From positions 2,712,501-2,776,500 of the forward strand of contig NC_015167.1 in assembly GCF_000190595.1 (NCBI RefSeq): a DNA stretch of 64,000 nt. The letters are read 5' to 3'. Shown here in pieces: positions 35,919 through 44,950 of this stretch (its first letter is position 1; each line of letters opens with the position of its first letter). The position numbers were made by a program, and so were the translations under genes. The DNA comes from Cellulophaga lytica DSM 7489 (GTDB lineage: Bacteria; Bacteroidota; Bacteroidia; Flavobacteriales; Flavobacteriaceae). Below the pieces are notes generated by a model. It searched no databases, was not told the DNA's origin, and saw only the letters and a program-made list of their open reading frames with translations.

Positions 35919-37454
35919 ATGAAAAAAATTATAATAGCTTTTCTAGGTATAACTATGTTAGTTAACATAAGTTGTACAAAAGATTTAGATACAGATCCAC
36001 TAGTAGAATTAACTTTAGAAGAATTAATTAACAGAGATCCTAATGCTGTACAAGGTATTGTTTCTAGATTATATGGTTCTTTTGCCTTATCTGGTCCAGA
36101 TGGTCCAGGTAGTTCAGATATTAGTGATGATGCAGGTGAATCTCCTTTTTTAAGAGGGATTGTAAATTTACAAGATTTTACTGCAGACGGTATTAAAAAC
36201 AGGTGGGGAGATGATGGTTTAGACCAACTTACAACTACAACTAACTGGGATGAAAATAATAAGTTCTTTAGATACCTTTACAACAGAATTTATTATACAA
36301 TTCCGCAATGTAATAACTTATTATCTGTATTAGATAATGTAGATACAGAAGGTAAAGAACAGGTAATTGCTGAGGTACGTTTTTTAAGGTCTTTAGCATA
36401 CTACTACTTAATAGATACTTTTGGGAAAGGTGTACTGGCTACAGAAGAAAACTTTGGATCTTCGGCCCCATTACCAGAAGCTACAAGAGCAGAGTTATTT
36501 GCTTATGTAGAGTCAGAGTTACTAGATGTTGTTGAAACTTTACCAGATTCTAATGACTATGGTAGAGCAAACAAGGCTGTTGGTAATATGTTACTAGCTA
36601 AACTGTACATTAATGCAGAAGTATACACAGGTACAGATAAGTTTGCAGAAGCACTAACTTCAATAAATAAAGTAATTACAGATGGTGGATACAGTTTAGC
36701 AGATAGCTATGTAAGTATATTTTCTGCAGATAATAATACATCACCAGAAATAATATTACCATTAATTGCAGACGCAGTAACTAGTCAAAGCTACGGTAAT
36801 ACTACTTATATTGTTAATGGCTCTAGTAGTTCAGAAACTATGACTTTAGCAGACTATGGATTAACAGATGGTTGGGGAGGACATAGAGCTTCTAAAGGTT
36901 GGTACGGTTTGTATGGAGATTTAGAAACTTCTACAGATGAAAGAGCTAGCTTGTTTTTTACAGAGGGCCATTCATATGAAATGAATGATTATAAAACTTG
37001 GACAGATGGTTACCCTCCAATAAAGTTTAGAAATACTAATGCTTTAACACCTTCAACAGCTCCAACACCTTTTTCTAGTACAGATTTTCCTTTGTTTAGG
37101 CTAGCAGATGCTTACTTAATGTTTGCAGAATGTGCTGTTAGAACAAATCAAAATTTAGGCGAAGCATTAGGATACGTAAACCAAATTAGAGAAAGAGCCA
37201 ATGCAGAGCCAATTAGCGCAGGAGATTTAACACTAGATTTTATTTTGGATGAACGAGGTAGAGAGCTAAACTTAGAAGGACACAGAAGAACAGACTTAAT
37301 CCGTTTTGGCAAATTTACAGGTAGCACATACCTATGGCCTTGGAAAGGTGGGGTGTTAGAAGGTACATCAATACCAGATACATATAAATTGTTTCCTATT
37401 CCTTTACAGGCTTTAGAAGCAAATCCAAACCTAAAACAAAACAACGGATACTAA
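35919..37454 (+). CDS. SusD/RagB family glycan-binding lipoprotein
   Basis: A 511-aa surface lipoprotein (MKKIIIAFLGITMLVNISC, Cys19). It is an all-helical SusD fold: the TPR-like helices carry EVRFLRSLAYYYLIDTFGKG near residue 150, and the C-terminal SusD block has LADAYLMFAECAVRTN and ERGRELNLEGHRRTDLIRFGKF. It forms the extracellular lid over SusC and binds the oligosaccharide. It ends in LFPIPLQALEANPNLKQNNGY, the usual SusD C-terminus. It is followed 19 bp later by the SusE/F-like gene. Confidence 0.95.
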   Translation: MKKIIIAFLGITMLVNISCTKDLDTDPLVELTLEELINRDPNAVQGIVSRLYGSFALSGPDGPGSSDISDDAGESPFLRGIVNLQDFTADGIKNRWGDDGLDQLTTTTNWDENNKFFRYLYNRIYYTIPQCNNLLSVLDNVDTEGKEQVIAEVRFLRSLAYYYLIDTFGKGVLATEENFGSSAPLPEATRAELFAYVESELLDVVETLPDSNDYGRANKAVGNMLLAKLYINAEVYTGTDKFAEALTSINKVITDGGYSLADSYVSIFSADNNTSPEIILPLIADAVTSQSYGNTTYIVNGSSSSETMTLADYGLTDGWGGHRASKGWYGLYGDLETSTDERASLFFTEGHSYEMNDYKTWTDGYPPIKFRNTNALTPSTAPTPFSSTDFPLFRLADAYLMFAECAVRTNQNLGEALGYVNQIRERANAEPISAGDLTLDFILDERGRELNLEGHRRTDLIRFGKFTGSTYLWPWKGGVLEGTSIPDTYKLFPIPLQALEANPNLKQNNGY

Positions 37455-37473
37455 ATAACTAAAAACCATAACT

Positions 37474-38838
37474 ATGAAAAATTTAAAAATTATAGGATTA
37501 TTTATCCTAGCTGTTGCAGGCTTATCTTCTTGTGAAGACGATGATAATTTAATATACACCGCACAAACACCATCTGAAAATGTAGCTTTTACTAGCACGT
37601 TTTTAAATGAATATGTTTTAACTGATGAAACTAAGGCAAACGTAGCAGAACGCTTTGTTTGGAACTCGCCAGACTTTGGTATTGCTACGCCCAATGCATA
37701 TGATTTACAAGGTTCTGCTACCGAAGATTTTGCAGAAGTATTAGAACTAGGTTCTACACCAAATAACAATAAGGCAGTTACAGTAGAAGAGATGTTAGAG
37801 TTGGCTACAATTGCTGGTTTAGATAATGACCCTAGTACTGCAGATATGCCAAATACAGGTGTATTGTATTTTAGAGTTAGAGCTTATGTTGGTGATGGTG
37901 CAGAAAATGCTCCAGAAAGCTTTTCTGAAGTAACAGCATTAAATGTTGTACTACCAGAAGATACTGGAGCAGGTAGTGGCATAGAAATGTCTTCTTGGGG
38001 TATTGTAGGTTCTGCAGCTAATGATTGGGGTGCAACACCAGATATTCCTTTTTATACAACAGAAACACCAGATGTTATTGTTTCTTATGCAAACCTTATT
38101 GCCGGTGAAATTAAATTTAGAGAAAACAATACATGGGGAGGAGATTTAGGTGATGCTACCTTAGATGGTATTTTAGATGCAGACCCAGATAACAATATTG
38201 TTATTGCAGAAGCAGGTAGTTATAAAGTTACTATTAATTTAAGTGATAATTCTTATACTATTGAAGAATACTTTTGGGGTATTGTAGGTAGTGCAGCTCC
38301 TAACGGATGGGATGGTCCTAACGTAAAATTAGCGTATGACTATAATACAGATACTTTTAAGGCTGTAGTTCAGTTAATTGATGGTGAAATGAAAGTTAGA
38401 ATGAACGATAAGTGGGATACTAGCTATGGTGACGGAAACTTAGATGGTGTATTAGATACAGACGCAGACAATAATATTGCTGTTACTGCTGGCTATTACT
38501 TATTAACGGTTAACTTTAATACTTTAGAGTATACATTAGAAGAAACTACAATTTGGGGCTTAGTTGGTTCTGCTACTCCTAACGGATGGGACGGACCAGA
38601 TACTAAATTCACTCCAGATTTTGCTAATCCTGGCGTGTGGACTATAGATAGTATTGACTTAGTAGACGGGGAAATAAAGGTTAGAGCTAATGATGCTTGG
38701 GATACAAGTTATGGTGATTTAGAATCAGACGGAATATTGGACACGGAAAATGACAATAATATTAGTGTTGTTGCTGGTACATATAAAGTTACCATAGATT
38801 TTTCTGATGAAGCTTCTCCTACAATAGTAATAGAATAA
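37474..38838 (+). CDS. SusE/SusF-like starch-binding outer-membrane lipoprotein
   Basis: A 454-aa lipoprotein (MKNLKIIGLFILAVAGLSSC). The N-terminal SusE-like Ig domain (about 20-170) is followed by three tandem domains of about 93 aa. Each begins with W-G-x-V-G-S-A and contains G-E-x-K-x-R and D-N-N-I blocks; they start at residues 175, 268 and 361. In Bacteroides SusE and SusF such domains are starch-binding modules that hold polymer at the surface; the same role here is inference. It sits third in the susCDE order and ends 14 bp before a strong terminator. Confidence 0.9.
   Translation: MKNLKIIGLFILAVAGLSSCEDDDNLIYTAQTPSENVAFTSTFLNEYVLTDETKANVAERFVWNSPDFGIATPNAYDLQGSATEDFAEVLELGSTPNNNKAVTVEEMLELATIAGLDNDPSTADMPNTGVLYFRVRAYVGDGAENAPESFSEVTALNVVLPEDTGAGSGIEMSSWGIVGSAANDWGATPDIPFYTTETPDVIVSYANLIAGEIKFRENNTWGGDLGDATLDGILDADPDNNIVIAEAGSYKVTINLSDNSYTIEEYFWGIVGSAAPNGWDGPNVKLAYDYNTDTFKAVVQLIDGEMKVRMNDKWDTSYGDGNLDGVLDTDADNNIAVTAGYYLLTVNFNTLEYTLEETTIWGLVGSATPNGWDGPDTKFTPDFANPGVWTIDSIDLVDGEIKVRANDAWDTSYGDLESDGILDTENDNNISVVAGTYKVTIDFSDEASPTIVIE
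37996..38838 (+). repeat. Three tandem 279-bp units encoding starch-binding domains
   Basis: The WG-[IL]-VGSA codon block recurs at 37996, 38275 and 38554, exactly 279 bp apart. The second and third units are most similar (both NGWDGP and W-DTSYGD), the first more diverged. Confidence 0.85.
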
Positions 38839-38851
38839 AGTAAATAAACTT

Positions 38852-38882
38852 AAAAGGGTTGCACATAGTGCAACCCTTTTTT
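38852..38882 (+). terminator. Intrinsic terminator inside the susCDE-amylase operon
   Basis: A 13-bp stem (AAAAGGGTTGCAC / GTGCAACCCTTTT, loop ATA) followed by a T6 run. It ends only 11 nt before the amylase ATG, so it separates susCDE from the amylase. Confidence 0.85.
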
Positions 38883-38893
38883 AATAACTGACT

Positions 38894-41800
38894 ATGAAAA
38901 AAACGTTACTACTTCTTTTTTTGTTTTTTACTACGCTAGGTTTTGCTCAACAGCAAAATGTAACTTATTCGGTTTCTCCAGATACTTTTGGAGAAAATGA
39001 AGAAATTACCATTACTGTTTCTAATTTAGATGTGTCTACTTGGGGTGTATCAGATGTATATTTATGGGCTTGGTCCTTAGATGCAGACGGTGAAAACTCT
39101 CAGGATTCTCCTACAAATGGTAGCTGGACAAACTCTAGCGAAGACCAAAAACTTACCGCTAATGGAGACGGTACTTATAGTTTTGTCTTAACTCCATCTA
39201 GTTTTTTTAATAGAACTAATATTGGACAAATAGGAATGCTAATAAAAGCTAAAAATGGCGACGGAGATAAAAAAACACAAGATTATATTTTTAATGTTGG
39301 TACGTTTCAATTTAACTTAAATTCACCAACAGAAACTACAACCGTATTAAATTCTGGAGATAATTTATCTATTGAGGCTACTTCTTCTATAAACGCAACA
39401 TTTGTTTTAAAAGCAAATAATGTAATAGTAGACACGCAAACAGCAATTACTGCATATAGTTATACGTATACCATAGCAGAAAATACTAATTTTAGTTTAG
39501 AGGTTACTAATGACACAGAAACTAAATTGGCAACATTTAATGCTGTAGTTTCACCAACAGTAGAGGAAGCTCCAGTACCTGCTGGTATGTTAGACGGTAT
39601 AAATTTAGATCCGCTAGATGCTACAAAAGCAACCCTGGTTTTATATGCTCCTTTAAAAGATTTTGTGCACGTTATTGGTGACTTTAATAATTGGCAAATA
39701 AACAATAACTATCTAATGAAAAAAGATAGTGCTACAGATAGGTTTTGGATAGAGTTAACTGGTTTAACGCCACAAACCAATCATATGTATCAATATTTGG
39801 TAAATTTTGAAATTAATGTAGCAGATCCTTATTCTACTTTAGTTTTAGATCCATACTCAGATCAATATATAGATGAGGTTACATATCCTAATTTACCTGC
39901 TTACCCAACAAATTTAACAACAGAAGCTGTTACCATTTTGCGTACTGGTGATGCAGATTATAATTGGCAAACAGCAAATTTTGTTGCTCCAGATAAAACA
40001 GATTTAGTAGTTTATGAGGTATTACTTAGAGATTTTGATGCGTTGCATTCTTTTGAAGCTTTAGAAAACAGGTTAGACTATATACAAAAATTAGGAATAA
40101 ACGCAATAGAACTTATGCCTGTTAGTGAGTTTGATGGTAATGAAAGTTGGGGATACAATCCGTCTTTTCATATGGCATTAGATAAATATTATGGCACAAA
40201 AGATGCTTTTAAAAGTTTGATTGATGAATGCCATAGTAGAGGTATTGCTGTAATCTTAGACGTAGTTTACAATCACGCTAGTGGTCAAAACCCATATTTT
40301 AGGTTATGGAATGATAGCAATGGTGGTTTAGGCGGTAAGGTTACTGCAGATAATCCATTTTTTAATGATGAGGCAAAGCATTCTTATAGTGTTTTTAACG
40401 ATTATAATCACCAATCTACAGCTACACAAGAGTATGTTAAACGTACTGCTCAATATTGGATAGAGGAATATAATTTAGATGGTTTTAGATGGGATTTAAC
40501 AAAAGGATTTACTCAAAATTGTACTGCAAATGACGAGAGTTGTACCAATGCATATCAGCAAGATAGGGTAGATGTCTTAAAACAATATGCAGATGACCAA
40601 TGGGAAGTAAATGATGATTTTTATATCATTTTTGAACATTTAGGAGGTATAACAGAAGAAGAGCAGTGGGCAGATTATAGAGTTGCAGAAGGCAAAGGCA
40701 TTTTACTTTGGAACAAACAAACAGAGGCATATAACGAGGCTTTAATGGGGTATAATACAGGCGGAAAGTCTAATTTTTCTGGTGTGTCTTATGCTCAAAA
40801 AGGATTTAAGCAAGCCTCTGCAGTATCTTTTATGGAAAGCCATGATGAGGAACGATTGCTTTACAAGAGTTTAAACTTTGGTAATGAAGAAGGTAATTAT
40901 TCTACTAAAAATTTAAATACTGCTTTAGCGCGTTTGCAGACGGCAGGAGCATTCTTCTTTACAGTTCCGGGACCAAAAATGATATGGCAGTTTGGAGAAT
41001 TAGGGTATGATATTTCTATTGAAGAAAATGGTAGAGTAGGCAACAAACCAATTTTATGGGAGTATGCAAATAACCCTAATAGAAAAGCAGTTTACAATAG
41101 CTGGAGCAAGATTATCAACCTTAAGAAAAAAGCAGAAGTATTTAGCACTACTAATTTTACTGTTGATGCATCTAATGCTAGCGGATTAAAAAGGATTCAT
41201 TTAACATTAGAGAGTGCTACAACAGACCAAATAAAGCATATTGTTGTTTTAGGTAATTTTGGAATGTCTGCTCAAAGCATAACTGCAGATTTTCAAGAAA
41301 CTGGTACGTGGTATAATTTATTAGAAAAAAATACTCCTTTAGAGGTAACAACAACCGCTACAGACTTAAATTTAGAAGCAGGTGAGTTTGTAATTTATGC
41401 AGATAAACCTTTTGTAGACCCTAATGATTTGGATAGTGATGGTGTTGCAAATGCAGATGACGCCTGCCCAAATACTCCAATTGGTACTACTGTAGATGTT
41501 ACCGGATGCAGCTTGTTTACATTGCCAGTTACCAACTATCAAATAGCTACAGTTAGTGAAACTTGTAAAGATGCTAACAACGGAAAAATTGCTATTACTA
41601 CTACAGAAAATTTAAATTATACGGTATCTATAACCGGTCCTAGTGGTTTTTCTTCTACTGAAGATTTTACAACAGAATTTAGCTTAGAAAATTTAAATGC
41701 AGGCACGTATACTGTTTGTTTTACTATTGATGGTGAAACTGGTTATGAGCAGTGTTTTACGGTACTTATTTCAGAACCAGAAGATTTATCGGTTTCTTCT

Positions 41801-42235
41801 AAAATAAATACTTCTGATAAAAGTGCTAGTTTAACCCTTAAAGGAGCGGATGTTTATTTTGTAACCATAAATGGCGTTACGTATGAAACCACAGAAAACA
41901 ATATTAACTTAAACTTACAACCAGGAATGAATAGAATTTCTGCAGAAACAGGAATAGATTGTCAGGGTAAGTTTACTGAAGAGGTTTTTGTATCTGAGGA
42001 GGTTAGGTTTTTTCCTAACCCAGTACAAACAGAGTTAAAAGTGTATTGTGCTGGTAAGGACTTAAATGTAACATACACTTTGTATGATTTTACAGGAAGG
42101 CAATTAGAGTCTAACACAAAAGAGGTAGATGCTAATAGAGAAATTTCAATTGCTACTTCAGCCTTAAAAAAGGGTAAATATGTAGTAACTGTAAAAGGGA
42201 AAACTATACGTAAAACATTTAAAATTATTAAGTAA
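38894..42235 (+). CDS. Secreted GH13 alpha-amylase with T9SS sorting domain
   Basis: A 1113-aa secreted enzyme with signal peptide MKKTLLLLFLFFTTLGFAQ. N-terminal Ig/carbohydrate-associated domains (about 20-225) precede a CBM48-like module (FVHVIGDFNNWQINN, about 235-330) and a GH13 barrel. The barrel has region I DVVYNHAS, nucleophile Asp534 in GFRWDLTKG, acid Glu581 in IIFEHLGG and Asp651 in ESHDEER. A thrombospondin type-3 segment (DPNDLDSDGVANADDACPN) follows near residue 845, then beta domains. The C-terminal T9SS type A sorting domain (FFPNPVQTELKVY ... KTIRKTFKIIK) covers about the last 80 residues. It should be exported by type IX secretion and act outside the cell, in the place of lipoprotein SusG. 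Confidence 0.92.
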   Translation: MKKTLLLLFLFFTTLGFAQQQNVTYSVSPDTFGENEEITITVSNLDVSTWGVSDVYLWAWSLDADGENSQDSPTNGSWTNSSEDQKLTANGDGTYSFVLTPSSFFNRTNIGQIGMLIKAKNGDGDKKTQDYIFNVGTFQFNLNSPTETTTVLNSGDNLSIEATSSINATFVLKANNVIVDTQTAITAYSYTYTIAENTNFSLEVTNDTETKLATFNAVVSPTVEEAPVPAGMLDGINLDPLDATKATLVLYAPLKDFVHVIGDFNNWQINNNYLMKKDSATDRFWIELTGLTPQTNHMYQYLVNFEINVADPYSTLVLDPYSDQYIDEVTYPNLPAYPTNLTTEAVTILRTGDADYNWQTANFVAPDKTDLVVYEVLLRDFDALHSFEALENRLDYIQKLGINAIELMPVSEFDGNESWGYNPSFHMALDKYYGTKDAFKSLIDECHSRGIAVILDVVYNHASGQNPYFRLWNDSNGGLGGKVTADNPFFNDEAKHSYSVFNDYNHQSTATQEYVKRTAQYWIEEYNLDGFRWDLTKGFTQNCTANDESCTNAYQQDRVDVLKQYADDQWEVNDDFYIIFEHLGGITEEEQWADYRVAEGKGILLWNKQTEAYNEALMGYNTGGKSNFSGVSYAQKGFKQASAVSFMESHDEERLLYKSLNFGNEEGNYSTKNLNTALARLQTAGAFFFTVPGPKMIWQFGELGYDISIEENGRVGNKPILWEYANNPNRKAVYNSWSKIINLKKKAEVFSTTNFTVDASNASGLKRIHLTLESATTDQIKHIVVLGNFGMSAQSITADFQETGTWYNLLEKNTPLEVTTTATDLNLEAGEFVIYADKPFVDPNDLDSDGVANADDACPNTPIGTTVDVTGCSLFTLPVTNYQIATVSETCKDANNGKIAITTTENLNYTVSITGPSGFSSTEDFTTEFSLENLNAGTYTVCFTIDGETGYEQCFTVLISEPEDLSVSSKINTSDKSASLTLKGADVYFVTINGVTYETTENNINLNLQPGMNRISAETGIDCQGKFTEEVFVSEEVRFFPNPVQTELKVYCAGKDLNVTYTLYDFTGRQLESNTKEVDANREISIATSALKKGKYVVTVKGKTIRKTFKIIK

Positions 42236-42942
42236 TGTATACAAAGTATTTTAAAATATACGGATTTATAATAGCCATACTTTTAACAAGTTGTGGCGGA
42301 GGAGGAGATGATAGTCCGTCTGAGCCAGAAGTTTTTCCACCAGCAGAAGCAGTATTAAGTTTACCTGCAAATGATGAGGTTTGTTTAACTGGCGTATCTA
42401 TAAACAGTACGCAGGCTACAGTAACATTTACCTGGCAAACAGCACCTAATGCAGATAGTTATAGTGTTGTGCTTAAAAATTTAGCAACCCAACAAGTAAA
42501 TACATTTTTAGCAACAACAGAAACAACAGATATTACTTTAACCAAGGGAGAACCTTACTCTTGGTATGTTGTTTCTAAATCTAGTACAACTACAGAAACT
42601 GCAGAAAGTGACGAATGGAAATTTTATTTGGCAGGAGACGGAATTGTAAATTATGCACCTTTTATGGCAGAAGCAATATCACCAGAGATAGGAGAAACAG
42701 TTTCTGCGTCTAATAATAAAGTAACTTTAAGTTGGCGTGGTACAGATGTAGATAATGATATTAAAGACTATGAAGTTTTTGTAGCAACAACATCACCACC
42801 AGCTACAAGTATAGGTACAACTACAGATGCTTTTTTAGAGCATACTGTAAGTTCAGGAACGGTTTACTATTGGCAAGTTGTAACAACAGACCATGAGAAT
42901 AACAGTTCCAATTCACAAATATTTGAGTTTAAAGTTAATTAA
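42235..42942 (+). CDS. FN3-like lipoprotein, candidate surface glycan-binding protein
   Basis: A 235-aa lipoprotein (FIIAILLTSCGGGGDD; Cys followed by Gly/Asp typical of surface-exposed Bacteroidota lipoproteins). Two fibronectin type III-like domains are seen: about 35-135 (VTFTWQTAPNADSYSVVLKN, PYSWYVVSKS) and about 140-235 (KVTLSWRGTDVDNDIKDYEVFVA, VYYWQVVTTDHENNSSNS). No catalytic motif is present. Its ATG overlaps the amylase stop by 1 nt (TAATG), so the two are translationally coupled and presumably cooperate. I do not recognise a named family. Confidence 0.8.
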   Translation: MYTKYFKIYGFIIAILLTSCGGGGDDSPSEPEVFPPAEAVLSLPANDEVCLTGVSINSTQATVTFTWQTAPNADSYSVVLKNLATQQVNTFLATTETTDITLTKGEPYSWYVVSKSSTTTETAESDEWKFYLAGDGIVNYAPFMAEAISPEIGETVSASNNKVTLSWRGTDVDNDIKDYEVFVATTSPPATSIGTTTDAFLEHTVSSGTVYYWQVVTTDHENNSSNSQIFEFKVN

Positions 42943-42968
42943 ACCAAGTGTGTTAGTAAGTTTTGTTT

Positions 42969-43001
42969 GGCCAGAAATAGTAGTATTTCTGGCCTTTTTT
43001 T
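42969..43001. terminator. Intrinsic terminator
   Basis: An 11-bp stem GGCCAGAAATA / TATTTCTGGCC with a 4-nt loop and a T7 run. It ends the rightward amylase/FN3 transcript; the convergent OmpA gene stops at 43006. Confidence 0.9.
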
Positions 43002-43005
43002 ATAT

Positions 43006-44949
43006 TTATTTGTTTATAATTATAAATTCTGATCTCCTGTTAACTGCGTGTTCTTCATTGGAACATTTTACACCGTTTTTACATTTATTAAGTAGTTGAG
43101 ACTCACCAAAACCAATACCTGTTATTCTACTAGCATCTACACCTTTAGATACAAGATATTTTACGGTAGATTTTGCTCTTCTGTTAGATAGCCATAAATT
43201 GTAGGTATCACTTTCTGTACTATCTGTATGTGCACCAACCTCTATAACTACTGTTGGGTTTTCTAACATATAATTAGCAACTTTGTCTAAATCTGGGTAA
43301 GACTCTACTCTTAAATACGAACTATTTGTATCAAAATAAATAGATTTTAATTTTAAATAGTTTGACAAGTCAGAGCCTACAGAAGTTGCTTCTTTAGAGT
43401 TGCTTAACTCCAAAACTACTTCTTCAATTTTGTTTTCATTTTTAGGAGAGTACATATATTTTACAGCATCTGTATAACCATTACTTTTAGCTATAAATCG
43501 GTATTTTTTTTCAGGTAAGTTAAGAGCTGTTGTAAAGGCACCATTTTCATCACTTACGGTTTCTATTAAATTATTATTTTCATAATCATAAATAGTTACA
43601 GTAGCATTTGCAACAAGTTGTTTGGTTGTTTTATCTATTACTATACCATTAATTTTTGCATTTAAAGATTGTAGCGGAGGATCACCAATAAAGGTATAAA
43701 TGTCATCACTACCTTTACCTTTTGGTCTGTTAGAAGCAAAATATCCTTCGTTTTTAGATTCGTTTACAATTAAAGAAAAATCATCTTGTTTGCTATTTAT
43801 ACCTTTTCCCATATTAGCAACCTCAGCATTTTCTTGTTGTAGGTTGATGTAAAAAATGTCTAAACCACCTAAGCCAGGGTGTCCGTCTGAAGCAAAATAT
43901 AAGGTTTCAGATTCAGATATGTAAGGGAACGTTTCTCTGCCTTCGGTATTAATGTTAGCGCCTAAATTTTGCGGAGTTCCAAAGCTTCCGTCACTATTAA
44001 TAGCTACAACAAAAATATCTGAAGCACCAAGCGTACCAGGCATATCTGAAGCAAAATAAAGTTTGTCTTCTTCATAATTTAACGTTGGGTTGGCCACAGA
44101 ATACTCATCACTATTAAAAGGCAGTTCAGTAACATTTGCCCATTTTCCGTTTTCTAATGTAGCCTTATAAATTTTAAGTCTACTTAATCCGTTTTTATCT
44201 GGAGAAAATTTACCATTTTCTGAGTTATTTCTTGTAAAATATACAGTTTTGCCATCTTTAGTAAATGCAGTAGAAGACTCGTGTGTTTTAGTATTTAATT
44301 CTTTAGCAAAACTACCAAGGTACATAAAATTAGAACTGTCTTTTTTTGCAGTATGTAAATTTAAAAATGGCCTATTGTTCCACTCGTGTACATTATTTAT
44401 TAAAAAACCAGTGTCTCTAGCACTAGAAAAAACTAAGGTATCTTTATAGAAAGATGGAGCAAAATCTGACTCTACAGAGTTAGACTCTAAATTGGTTAGA
44501 ATATATTTTTGTGCTATGTTTTTGATGCGTTCTAAATAGTTTTGCTTTTCAATAAATTTAGAGGCTCTTAAATCTTTATTTTTAATAGCGTTAAATTGAA
44601 GCATTATTTTATCTGCTTCTGTGTAATTACCAGTAGACCTAAGTGTTTGTGCGTATTTAAACAAATATTCAGAATCAGAATTTTTAAGGTCTGGTGTTAT
44701 TAGTTTAGCATAGCAATTAGCAGCTTCTTTATAGTTTGCATTTAGGTAATAAGCATCACCTAATTTTTTATAAATATCTATAGATGTTTCCCCTTTTTCT
44801 ATTGCTTTAGTATAAGCATCTATTGCAAGTGCATATGCTTTGGTATTAAAAAGGCGGTCTGCCTCTGTTAACTGTTTTGTTTGTGCAATTGCAGTAAAAT
44901 GGGTTATAGCTAATAAAAAACTACCAATTATAATTTTATGTATTTTCAT
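43006..44949 (-). CDS. OmpA family protein with TPR and PD40 beta-propeller repeats
   Basis: A 647-aa envelope protein with signal peptide (IIGSFLLAITHFTAIAQ). N-terminal TPR helices (about 25-130, for example YALAIDAYTKAIEKGETSIDIYKKLGDAYYLN) are followed by PD40/WD40-like repeats (about 165-410, SRLKIYKATLENGKW, DKLYFASDMPGTLGASDIFV). A carboxypeptidase-regulatory-like domain (about 430-500) and a C-terminal OmpA peptidoglycan-binding domain (about 535-647, YFDTNSSYLRVE, VEVGAHTDS, NRRAKSTVKYLVSKG) complete it. This is the PorE-like layout found with T9SS and PorP/SprF proteins. It starts 1 nt after the PorP/SprF stop, forming an operon with the giant adhesin. Confidence 0.92.
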   Translation of the reverse strand: MKIHKIIIGSFLLAITHFTAIAQTKQLTEADRLFNTKAYALAIDAYTKAIEKGETSIDIYKKLGDAYYLNANYKEAANCYAKLITPDLKNSDSEYLFKYAQTLRSTGNYTEADKIMLQFNAIKNKDLRASKFIEKQNYLERIKNIAQKYILTNLESNSVESDFAPSFYKDTLVFSSARDTGFLINNVHEWNNRPFLNLHTAKKDSSNFMYLGSFAKELNTKTHESSTAFTKDGKTVYFTRNNSENGKFSPDKNGLSRLKIYKATLENGKWANVTELPFNSDEYSVANPTLNYEEDKLYFASDMPGTLGASDIFVVAINSDGSFGTPQNLGANINTEGRETFPYISESETLYFASDGHPGLGGLDIFYINLQQENAEVANMGKGINSKQDDFSLIVNESKNEGYFASNRPKGKGSDDIYTFIGDPPLQSLNAKINGIVIDKTTKQLVANATVTIYDYENNNLIETVSDENGAFTTALNLPEKKYRFIAKSNGYTDAVKYMYSPKNENKIEEVVLELSNSKEATSVGSDLSNYLKLKSIYFDTNSSYLRVESYPDLDKVANYMLENPTVVIEVGAHTDSTESDTYNLWLSNRRAKSTVKYLVSKGVDASRITGIGFGESQLLNKCKNGVKCSNEEHAVNRRSEFIIINK

Positions 44950-44950
44950 A

